From positions 1 through 21,627 of the forward strand of contig JAFZQK010000047.1 of assembly GCA_017620455.1 (NCBI GenBank): 21,627 nucleotides of DNA. Reading direction: 5' to 3'. Origin of the DNA: Clostridia bacterium. Lineage in GTDB: Bacteria > Bacillota_A > Clostridia > Christensenellales > Aristaeellaceae. The notes below the pieces were generated by a model, which made no database searches, was not told where the DNA came from, and saw only the letters and a program-made list of their open reading frames with translations. The position numbers and the translations under genes are program-made. Below are positions 15,488-21,627 of the stretch, one piece after another (the first letter of the stretch is position 1; each line of letters starts with the position of its first letter).

Positions 15488-17089
15488 TCAGCGCAGCACC
15501 GCGCTGGTCTGCCCGTCCAGGGTCACCCGGGTGTCCTCCAGCGCGGCTTCCCCCGCTCCGGCGACCGCCACGATCCGGGTAAAGCCCGCTTCGTTCACCT
15601 CCTGCAGGTCCACCGTCAGGGGGGCGTTGGTGGTGTTGTGCAGCACCATCACGCGTTTCCCTTCCCAGGCGCTGACAAAGCCGCCCAGCTTGGTGCCGGT
15701 GAATTTCAGCGCGGTATATTCGCCCCGGGCGATCTCCGGATTGGCCCGGCGGATCATCAGCAGCTTTTTGTAATGATTGAGCAGGCTGCTCCGCATGCCC
15801 CTGAGATCCTGTACGGAATAGGGCGTCTGCTTGGCGTAGGTGGCGCCCGCCGGATCATGCACGGTATCGCCGTCCCCCCACACCATGGCCAGGCGGCGGT
15901 TGGCGTCCGTATTGGCGGAGCCCCGGGAGCCCCGCAGCCCGATCTCCTCGCCGTAATAAATGAAGGGCGAGCCGGGAGACAGCAGATACAGATTGGCGGC
16001 CGTGGCCATCCGCCCGTTGGACATGCCCAGATAGCCAGACGCCCGGTCCATATCGTGGTTGGAAACGAACAGCACCTCCCGGGCGTCCGGCCGCAGGGCT
16101 TGAAGCTGCTTCTGCCGGGCTTCCACGTAGGCGGTGAAGCGGTTCACGTCCCCCGCCTGGGCGGTTTCCGCAATGATGCCGCTGGCCTGGCTGGCGGAAA
16201 AATTGAAGCAGTCCGTCATGGGGATGTACCGGTCGATGACCCCGTCCCCGTCCCAGACCTCCGCCACGGTATACAGGTCCGGCTTTTCTTTTTTCAGCTC
16301 CCTGATGTACCATTCCCAGAAAGCGGCGCTCTTTTCGTTGTCCCCGAAGTAAATGTACTTCGCCGCGTCGAAGCGGAAGCCGTCCACCCCCAGGGCCAGG
16401 TAATACTTCGCCACGTCCAGGAACGTCTGCCGCACCAGGGGCTGGTCAAAGTCCGGCTCCGGCATGGAATCGGAGAAATTCGCCTCGTACCGCAGCGCCC
16501 GATTGGACACCCGGGCGTAATGCTGCCCCGCGGGGGCCTTTTGATCGTCCTCCAGCCAATGATAGAAATTGTAATAGTCATTGTCCGGGTTGTGCATCAG
16601 ATGGGCGTTGACGAAATTCTTGAACCAGCGGCAGTCCGTGGAGGTGTGGTTGATGGGCAGATCCAGGATCAGCTTGACCCCCCGCTCATGGCACAGGCCG
16701 ATCAGCTCTTTCAGATCCGCTTCCGTGCCGAAGGCCGGGTCCACCCGGTAAAAATCCGTCACGTCGTATTTATGATAGGAAGGCGACTGGAAAATGGGCG
16801 TCAGCCAGAGGCCTTCGACGCCCAGGCTGAGGCCGGAGGCGGGATCCCCGTCGTTCAGGTAATCCATCCGGTTGATGATGCCCCGCAGGTCCCCCACCCC
16901 GTCCCCGTCGGAATCGGAAAAGGAGCCCACGAAAATCTCGTAAAACACCCGATTGTTGTCCGATACGTCCGCTGCGTCCGCAAAGGAAACGCCGTCCACG
17001 GCGATTTCTTCCCGTACGCGGCCGCCGTATGCCGCGACGGCGCCCGTCAGCAGCATCAGCGTGAGAAAAACGCAGATCGCCCGCTTCAT
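15488..17089 (-). CDS. Secreted GH13 alpha-amylase-family enzyme
   Basis: This 533-residue protein has a signal peptide (MKRAICVFLTLMLLTGAVAA, no lipobox cysteine), then a full GH13 barrel and C-terminal beta-sandwich. Catalytic residues are D241 in GFRFDAAKY, E277 in TVAEVWD and D346 in FVSNHDMDR. Region I is DLPINHTS (143-150). The N-terminal DSDGDGVGDLRG loop (59-70) resembles the calcium-binding loop of this family. It should hydrolyse alpha-1,4-glucans or maltodextrins outside the cell, though exact specificity is open. It is the first gene of a leftward operon with GH127, a serine hydrolase and a GNAT protein. An AGAAGG-like ribosome site precedes ATG 17089. Confidence 0.92.
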   Translation of the reverse strand: MKRAICVFLTLMLLTGAVAAYGGRVREEIAVDGVSFADAADVSDNNRVFYEIFVGSFSDSDGDGVGDLRGIINRMDYLNDGDPASGLSLGVEGLWLTPIFQSPSYHKYDVTDFYRVDPAFGTEADLKELIGLCHERGVKLILDLPINHTSTDCRWFKNFVNAHLMHNPDNDYYNFYHWLEDDQKAPAGQHYARVSNRALRYEANFSDSMPEPDFDQPLVRQTFLDVAKYYLALGVDGFRFDAAKYIYFGDNEKSAAFWEWYIRELKKEKPDLYTVAEVWDGDGVIDRYIPMTDCFNFSASQASGIIAETAQAGDVNRFTAYVEARQKQLQALRPDAREVLFVSNHDMDRASGYLGMSNGRMATAANLYLLSPGSPFIYYGEEIGLRGSRGSANTDANRRLAMVWGDGDTVHDPAGATYAKQTPYSVQDLRGMRSSLLNHYKKLLMIRRANPEIARGEYTALKFTGTKLGGFVSAWEGKRVMVLHNTTNAPLTVDLQEVNEAGFTRIVAVAGAGEAALEDTRVTLDGQTSAVLR

Positions 17090-17122
17090 GCCTGATCCCT
17101 TCTTTCATCTGTCTGTAGGCAT

Positions 17123-17152
17123 ACTATCTCACAAAAACCCATTGCTTGTCAA
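17123..17152 (-). promoter_or_regulatory. Putative promoter of the GH13-GH127 operon
   Basis: Reading leftward, -35 TTGACA (17147-17152) is followed after 18 bases by the -10-like GATAGT (17123-17128); TAGTAT at 17121-17126 is an alternative with a 20-base spacer. The -35 shares five bases with the opposite promoter's -35, so RNA polymerase could not occupy both at once. Confidence 0.6.
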
Positions 17153-17174
17153 GGGCCGGAATGCATGATATAAT
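17146..17174 (+). promoter_or_regulatory. Promoter of the membrane-pair/GH53 operon
   Basis: -35 TTGTCA (17146-17151), a 17-base spacer and perfect TATAAT (17169-17174). Transcription should begin near 17181, about 60 bases before the TTG start at 17242. The leader contains GCCGGC twice (17185-17190 and 17204-17209), which can form a 6-bp hairpin. Confidence 0.8.
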
Positions 17175-17241
17175 GGCCTCAGCAGCCGGCATAGATGCGC
17201 AAGGCCGGCCAACCGATATCCGAACAAGGAGGAACCGCCCC

Positions 17242-17733
17242 TTGCAACCGCTGTATACCCCTGCGCTGGAGCGCCGCTGCCGGCGGGCCGCCCGGGGAAG
17301 CCTTCTCCTCGCCTGCGGCCTTCTGCTCTGCGGCTGGGCGGCGTGCGCGTATCTGTGCACCCGGGTACGCACGGGCAATGCCGCCGCCCTGTTCCCGCCG
17401 GTGCTGATCCTGTCCGCGGCGTCCGGCTGGGCGTTCATCCTGATCTACTTCCTGGCATACCGTCCCGCCCGGGCAGAATACCGCCATGTGGCGGGCATCC
17501 TGCGGGAGGATCCCTCCGCGCCCCGGGAAGGCACGCTGACCTGGGTGGGCGGCACCTTTCAGGTGCCCGGCAGCATCCGGGTCCGGAAAGTCCGGCTGAA
17601 CACCGAAAGCGGGCCGGTGTCCCTGCTGCTGGACGAGCGCCTTTCCCGGGACATCCCCGAGGGAACGCCCCTGCGCATCCGGACCCGGCGGCAGTTCATC
17701 GCCGATTACGAGGTGCTGCATGAGAACGGTTAA
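17242..17733 (+). CDS. Unrecognised two-helix membrane protein with cytoplasmic domain
   Basis: This 163-residue protein starts at TTG 17242, chosen because AAGGAGG lies 9 bases upstream and because the earlier ATG at 17146 precedes the predicted transcription start. After a basic N-terminus there are two membrane helices (about 20-39 and 50-72), then a soluble domain of about 90 residues that appears beta-rich (LTWVGGTFQVPG, IRVRKVRLN, VSLLLDERLS). By the positive-inside rule the soluble domain should be cytoplasmic. I do not recognise the family. It is the first gene of the galactanase operon and overlaps the next gene by 14 bases, so the two products probably work together. Confidence 0.8.
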   Translation: MQPLYTPALERRCRRAARGSLLLACGLLLCGWAACAYLCTRVRTGNAAALFPPVLILSAASGWAFILIYFLAYRPARAEYRHVAGILREDPSAPREGTLTWVGGTFQVPGSIRVRKVRLNTESGPVSLLLDERLSRDIPEGTPLRIRTRRQFIADYEVLHENG

Positions 17734-18286
17734 GCGCGTCTTTTCCCTGGTCCCCCTGCTGCTGCTGTGGCTGATGCTGTGCGTGCTGGTGTGGGGCTTC
17801 GTATTCACCCGGATCACGGATACTGCCCCGGAAAACAAGATCGTGCTGTGGGTGAACGCGCCGGTGCCCCGGGCCACGGAAATGGCGGTGCAGCTGGAGG
17901 AAAAGCTGGCGGGCCGCATAAAGATGGTGCAGGTCCGGCCCTTCGGCTACGCCCTGATGGGCGCCGATTCCATAAAAAGCGCCGATCTGTATATCGTCCG
18001 CGCCGCCGACGTGGATACTTACCGGGATTGGTTCGCTCCGCTGCCCGCCGCACTGCAGGAGGAATGCACCTTGTTCCGGGAGGGCGTGCCCCTGGGGATC
18101 ACCGTTTTCAGCGCGGCGGACGGCTTCGGCGTCGCCGAAGAATACATCGAATACGAAACGCCGCAGGAAAACGCGCAGAATTATTACCTGCTGGTGGGCG
18201 CGTCCTCCCTGCATAACCCGGAGGCGGAAAACGCCGTGGACGGCCTGGCCGTGGACGCGGCCCGGCTGCTGCTGAACATGCCATAA
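17720..18286 (+). CDS. Unrecognised single-pass membrane-anchored extracytoplasmic protein
   Basis: The protein has 188 residues: a short basic N-terminus, one hydrophobic helix (about 7-30) and then an extracytoplasmic domain. ATG 17720 has GAGGTG four bases upstream and overlaps the previous gene. The domain alternates strands and helices (KIVLWVNAP, EMAVQLEEKLAG, SADLYIVRAADV), loosely recalling one lobe of an extracellular solute-binding protein, but it is too short to be a whole one. The hydrophobic start may be an uncleaved anchor, as no clear cleavage site is seen. It sits 17 bases before the GH53 gene. Function is unknown. Partnership with the preceding two-helix protein and with sugar uptake is inferred from overlap and position. 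Confidence 0.8.
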   Translation: MRTVKRVFSLVPLLLLWLMLCVLVWGFVFTRITDTAPENKIVLWVNAPVPRATEMAVQLEEKLAGRIKMVQVRPFGYALMGADSIKSADLYIVRAADVDTYRDWFAPLPAALQEECTLFREGVPLGITVFSAADGFGVAEEYIEYETPQENAQNYYLLVGASSLHNPEAENAVDGLAVDAARLLLNMP

Positions 18287-18303
18287 AAAAGGAGGAATCC
18301 AAC

Positions 18304-20250
18304 GTGAAGCTGCTCCGTGTGATCCTGGCCGCCGCGCTGCTGGCGTCGCTGCTCCTTCCGTCCTTCGCCGGCGCGGAGGAAGGAAGCCCCCTGTACGTGA
18401 AGAAGGTGGAAAACCTGCCGGAGGATTTCATTTTCGGCATGGATATTTCCAGCGTCCTGGCCGAAGAAAAAAGCGGCGTGCGGTATTACGGGTTTGACGG
18501 GCAGGAAACCGATCTGTTCCGCCTGCTGGCGGACAGCGGCATCAACACAATCCGGGTCCGGGTATGGAACCATCCCTACGACAAGGACGGCAACGGCTAC
18601 GGCGGCGGCAACTGCGATATCGACGCGGCCACGGAGATCGGCCGCCGGGCCACGGAAAACGGCATGCGCCTGCTGGTGGATTTCCATTATTCCGATTTCT
18701 GGGCGGACCCGGGCAAGCAGATGCCGCCCCTGGCCTGGAAGGACATGGCCATCGAAGAAAAGACCGAAGCGGTCTATCAGTATACGAAGGACTGCCTGGA
18801 GCAAATGAAGGCCGCCGGGGTGGACGTGCGCATGGTGCAGGTGGGCAACGAAACCAACCAGTACCTGTGCGGGGAAAAGATCTGGTTCAACATCCAGTAT
18901 CTGATGCAGGCGGGGGCGAAGGCCACCCGGGAGGTGTATCCCGACGCGCTGGTGGCGCTGCATTTCGCCAATCCGGAAAAGGCGGACAGCTATCTTTCCT
19001 ACGCCAAGAAAATGGATTACTACCAGGTGGATTACGACGTGTTCGCCACCTCCTATTACCCCTACTGGCACGGCACGCTGGAGAATCTTTCCCGGGTTCT
19101 TTCGGAGATCGCCTCCGCCTACGGCAAAAAGGTGATGGTGATGGAGACTTCCTACGCCTACACCGCCCGGGACACCGATTTTTCCGCCAACACCATCGGC
19201 GACGGCGGCGGCATCATCAAGGATTATCCCTTCACCCCCCAGGGCCAGGCCAACTGCCTGCGGGCCATCACCGATACCGTGGCGAACCGCACCGGCGGCG
19301 CGGGCATCGGCGTGGTTTACTGGGAAGGCGCCTGGATCACCGTGGGCGGCGCAAGCTGGGAGGAAAACCACGAAAAGTGGGAAGCGTACGGCTCCGGCTG
19401 GGCCAGCAGCTACGCCGCGGCCTACGATCCCGCCGACGCGGGTAAGTATTACGGCGGCAGCGCCGTGGACAATCAGGCCCTCTTCGACGCCCAGGGCCAT
19501 CCCCTGGAAAGCCTGCGGGTGTTCTCCCTCATGCGCACGGGCAACGAGATCGCGCCCACGGCCGACGCCCTGGAGGACGTATCCCTGATCTGCGATCTGA
19601 ACGCGCCCCTTTCCCTGCCGGACACCGTGAACGCCGTCATGACCGACGACAGCCGTCAGGCGATCCCCGTATCCTGGGATTTCACCGAGGAAATGGACCG
19701 GCAGATGCACGATTCCGGCCCGGAGAAATATGAGATCCGCGGCCTGGCGGGAGGCATGGAGGCGAAATGCTTCGTTTCCATGGTGGAATACAATTACCTC
19801 GCCGACTACAGCTTCGAGGAGAACAGCGGCGCCTGGACGTTCACGGACCTGGGTCATACCGACGAGCTGAAAATCGAGGACAAAAAATCCGATTCCCTTA
19901 CCGGCACCAGGCACGCCCATTTCTGGAGCGCCGCCCGGGACAGCGTGGAATTCACCCTGGAACAGCAGGTGAAGGACCTGCCCGGGGGCAATTACCGCTT
20001 CACCGTTTCCATCATGGGCGGAGACGGCGGCGATACGGATATTTACGCGTACGTCCGTGTGAACGGCGAAACCGCGGCCACCGCGCCTCTTGCGATCACC
20101 TATTACAACGACTGGCACACCGCCTCCACCCCCGTCTTTTCCGTGCCCGCCGGGGCGGACGTCGCCGTGGGCGTATACGTGAAATGCCAGGGCGCGGGCA
20201 ACGGCGCCTGGGGCAAGATCGACGATGCCATGCTCAATTCCGTGCGCTGA
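18304..20250 (+). CDS. Secreted GH53 endo-beta-1,4-galactanase with Ig-like and CBM61-like domains
   Basis: This 648-residue enzyme has a signal peptide (cut probably near FAGA-EE, 21-26) and no sorting motif or lipobox. The GH53 barrel (about 37-415) carries the acid/base E183 in QVGNETNQ and the nucleophile E281 in MVMETSYAY. It should cut beta-1,4-galactan side chains of pectin (type I arabinogalactan). Residues about 424-495 look like a Big_4-type immunoglobulin-like linker. Residues about 498-648, starting NYLADYSFEENSGAW and ending WGKIDDAMLNSV, look like a galactan-binding CBM61 sandwich. The start is GTG 18304 after AAGGAGG with 8 bases of spacing. It ends the operon before a terminator, with a solute-binding protein gene next. 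Confidence 0.95.
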   Translation: MKLLRVILAAALLASLLLPSFAGAEEGSPLYVKKVENLPEDFIFGMDISSVLAEEKSGVRYYGFDGQETDLFRLLADSGINTIRVRVWNHPYDKDGNGYGGGNCDIDAATEIGRRATENGMRLLVDFHYSDFWADPGKQMPPLAWKDMAIEEKTEAVYQYTKDCLEQMKAAGVDVRMVQVGNETNQYLCGEKIWFNIQYLMQAGAKATREVYPDALVALHFANPEKADSYLSYAKKMDYYQVDYDVFATSYYPYWHGTLENLSRVLSEIASAYGKKVMVMETSYAYTARDTDFSANTIGDGGGIIKDYPFTPQGQANCLRAITDTVANRTGGAGIGVVYWEGAWITVGGASWEENHEKWEAYGSGWASSYAAAYDPADAGKYYGGSAVDNQALFDAQGHPLESLRVFSLMRTGNEIAPTADALEDVSLICDLNAPLSLPDTVNAVMTDDSRQAIPVSWDFTEEMDRQMHDSGPEKYEIRGLAGGMEAKCFVSMVEYNYLADYSFEENSGAWTFTDLGHTDELKIEDKKSDSLTGTRHAHFWSAARDSVEFTLEQQVKDLPGGNYRFTVSIMGGDGGDTDIYAYVRVNGETAATAPLAITYYNDWHTASTPVFSVPAGADVAVGVYVKCQGAGNGAWGKIDDAMLNSVR

Positions 20251-20273
20251 TTTTTTCTCTCCGCGCCGCCTGC

Positions 20274-20314
20274 CGCATGCTGGGAACCGTCCGGTCCCGG
20301 CATGCGTTTTTTTT
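20274..20314 (+). terminator. Terminator after the GH53 gene
   Basis: A 12-bp stem with one G-U pair (20274-20285 with 20295-20306) and a nine-base loop is followed by T8. It separates the galactanase operon from the solute-binding protein unit. Confidence 0.92.
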
Positions 20315-20383
20315 CCACAAAAATACAGTGAACAGCGGCTTTTATCCTATTTCATGTGTTTTCCGGTTACCAATAAAAAAATA

Positions 20384-20412
20384 TTGACAAATCCGATAAA
20401 GGAGATTAAAAT
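20384..20412 (+). promoter_or_regulatory. Promoter of the solute-binding protein gene
   Basis: TTGACA (20384-20389) and TAAAAT (20407-20412) are 17 bases apart, with an A-rich stretch just upstream (20371-20381) that could act as an UP element. The start would fall near 20418. The -10 overlaps an ATG that has its own good ribosome site, so this signal and the 29-residue leader ORF cannot both be used as drawn. Confidence 0.75.
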
Positions 20413-20500
20413 GTACCCGATAAGAAACCACATGGATCCGCATCCCGATTTCAAAGGAGTTGTTTCATGTGGAAAAATGAGAAAGGATGATTTCCCATGA
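20411..20500 (+). CDS. Possible 29-residue leader ORF overlapping the solute-binding protein start
   Basis: ATG 20411 is preceded by AAAGGAG with 6-7 bases of spacing and opens a 29-codon frame (MYPIRNHMDPHPDF at its start) whose TGA overlaps the next gene's ATG as ATGA. That is a classic coupled arrangement. Against it, the ATG lies within the predicted -10, so it could be translated only from a transcript starting further upstream. The peptide matches nothing I know. Confidence 0.3.
   Translation: MYPIRNHMDPHPDFKGVVSCGKMRKDDFP
20467..20490 (+). CDS. Possible 7-residue leader minicistron (MWKNEKG)
   Basis: ATG 20467 has a perfect AAAGGAG seven bases upstream (20453-20459), then seven codons and TGA, ending six bases before the solute-binding protein ATG. 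Its last codons contain that gene's AAAGGA ribosome site, so ribosomes finishing the minicistron would sit on the start of the main gene. It lies fully within the predicted transcript. Confidence 0.4.
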   Translation: MWKNEKG

Positions 20501-21627
20501 AAAAGTTTCTTGCCGCTCTGCTCGCATGCGTGATGGCGCTGACCATCGCCCTGCCCACCTTCGCCGAGGACGTCGATCTGGAAGGCGAATATGACGTCAC
20601 CATCTGGGTGGCCGAAGAAATCGCCGATCTGACCCGTCAGCAGATCGAAAACTTCAACGAAGACAACAGCCGCGGGATCATCTTCAACGCCACCGTGGAG
20701 CCCGTTTCCGAAGCGGACGCCGCCACCCAGATGATCACCGACGTGGAAGCCGGCGCTGATATCTTCTGCTTCGCGCAGGATCAGTTCGCCCGCCTGGTGC
20801 AAGCCGGCGCCCTGGCCCGCCTGGGCGAACGCGCCAGCGACTTCGTCACCGTGAACAACGCGGCCGGCGTGGTTGCGGCTGCCACCACCTCCGACGGCGC
20901 CATTTACGCCTATCCCCTGACCGCCGACAACGGCTACTTCCTCTACTACGACAAGAGCATCATCCCCGATGAAGACGTGGACTCTCTGGAAGCCATCATC
21001 GCGGACTGCGAGAACGCTGAAAAGTATTTCGCCTTTGAAATGGGCACCAGCGCCTGGTATCTGGCCTCCTTCTTCTTCGGCGCCGGCTGCGTCTCCGAAT
21101 GGACCACCGATTCCGACGGCCAGTTCATCGAAGTGCACGACACCTTCAACAGCCCCCAGGGCCTGATCGCCGTGAAGGGCATGAAGAAGCTGGTTTCTTC
21201 TCCCTATCATCTTTCCTCTGGCTCTGGCGCTGAATTTGCGCAGGGCGCCGCCGTGGTCGTGACCGGCACCTGGGATTACACCACCGTGGAAGGCATCCTG
21301 GGCGACAACATGGGCGTTGCCGATCTGCCTTCCTTTGAAGTGGACGGTCAGCTCTATCATCTCGGTTCCTTCAACGGCTGCAAGCTGCTGGGCGTGAAGC
21401 CCCAGGTGGACGCCGTGCGCGCCGCGGCCCTGAATCAGCTGGCCCTGTACCTGACCGGCGAAAAGTGCCAGATGGAACGCTTTGAAGCCCTGGCCTGGGG
21501 TCCCTCCAACATCGCCGCTCAGGCTTCCGACGCCGTGCAGGCCAACCCCGGCCTGGCCGCCCTGCTGGCGCAGAGCCCCTATTCCATTCCCCAGGGCCAG
21601 ATCCACGGGTCCTGGTGGGATATCGCC
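20497..21627 (+). CDS. Extracellular sugar-binding protein of an ABC transporter (C-terminus beyond window)
   Basis: The 377 visible residues run to the window edge. A signal peptide (MKKFLAALLACVMALTIALP, cleavage probably after TFA) precedes a family 1 solute-binding fold: EYDVTIWVAEE, then QQIENFNED, the hinge-region stretch IYAYPLTADNGYFLYYD, AVVVTGTWDYTTVEG, and ALAWGPSNIAAQAS near the C-terminal lobe. Maltodextrin- and galacto-oligosaccharide-binding proteins share this layout. It would bind oligosaccharides, plausibly products of the adjacent galactanase, and feed an ABC permease probably encoded just to the right. An obvious lipobox is missing: C11 lies too early in the hydrophobic core, which is odd for a Gram-positive binding protein. 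ATG 20497 follows AAAGGA with nine bases of spacing. Confidence 0.92.
   Translation, partial: MKKFLAALLACVMALTIALPTFAEDVDLEGEYDVTIWVAEEIADLTRQQIENFNEDNSRGIIFNATVEPVSEADAATQMITDVEAGADIFCFAQDQFARLVQAGALARLGERASDFVTVNNAAGVVAAATTSDGAIYAYPLTADNGYFLYYDKSIIPDEDVDSLEAIIADCENAEKYFAFEMGTSAWYLASFFFGAGCVSEWTTDSDGQFIEVHDTFNSPQGLIAVKGMKKLVSSPYHLSSGSGAEFAQGAAVVVTGTWDYTTVEGILGDNMGVADLPSFEVDGQLYHLGSFNGCKLLGVKPQVDAVRAAALNQLALYLTGEKCQMERFEALAWGPSNIAAQASDAVQANPGLAALLAQSPYSIPQGQIHGSWWDIA

Noticed and set aside
12986..17095. 1369-codon plus-strand open frame opposite GH127/GH13
   Set aside because: Antisense shadow: the minus strand carries two intact catalytic enzymes with ribosome sites, while the plus frame has low-complexity composition and no ribosome site.
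20351..20375. Possible catabolite-repression (cre) site near TGTTTTCCGGTTACCA
   Set aside because: It misses conserved positions of the cre consensus and lacks clear symmetry.

Overview
The window looks like a chromosomal segment of a GC-rich Clostridia-type Firmicute, probably a carbohydrate-degrading gut or rumen anaerobe. The evidence is strong AGGAGG-like ribosome binding sites, sigma-A promoters with near-consensus hexamers, tightly packed overlapping operons, Gram-positive-type signal peptides, and pectin side-chain glycoside hydrolases beside a sugar-binding protein. This placement is inferred from style and gene content; no rRNA or tRNA gene is present to fix it. I see no CRISPR array, insertion sequence, integrase or phage gene.

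Layout. 1-455 (-) is the start of a class II fructose-bisphosphate aldolase, cut by the window edge. 710-3496 (-) is a three-gene overlapping envelope operon: a large polytopic GT-C-like membrane protein, an 87-residue unknown and a GtrA-family protein. Divergent from it, 3640-3867 (+) encodes an 8-cysteine zinc-ribbon-like small protein with its own promoter and terminator. 3908-5068 (-) is a free-standing alanyl-tRNA editing (AlaX-type) protein. About 5173-5332 (-) is a short acidic coding remnant that seems to switch frame.

5366-10237 (-) is an arginine biosynthesis operon in the order argC, GNAT, argJ, argB, argD. It has a consensus promoter and an ARG-box-like palindrome over its transcription start, and an unusual array of hairpin repeats between argJ and argB. 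10543-12006 (+) is a PutP-type sodium/solute symporter ending in a strong terminator.

The right half is two divergent sugar-utilisation transcription units whose promoters share a -35 region near 17146-17152. Leftward (17089 to 12057) are a secreted GH13 alpha-amylase-family enzyme, a cytoplasmic GH127-type beta-L-arabinofuranosidase, a serine beta-lactamase-fold hydrolase and a GNAT acetyltransferase. Rightward (17242 to 20250) are two unrecognised membrane proteins and a secreted GH53 endo-beta-1,4-galactanase with C-terminal accessory domains. A terminator follows, then a separately promoted extracellular solute-binding protein (20497 to the window end). Together these suggest use of arabinogalactan or rhamnogalacturonan-I side chains plus an alpha-glucan: galactanase outside, binding-protein uptake, arabinofuranosidase inside. 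The most novel parts are the membrane-protein pair, the leader ORFs overlapping the binding-protein promoter, the hairpin array in the arg operon, and the acidic remnant.
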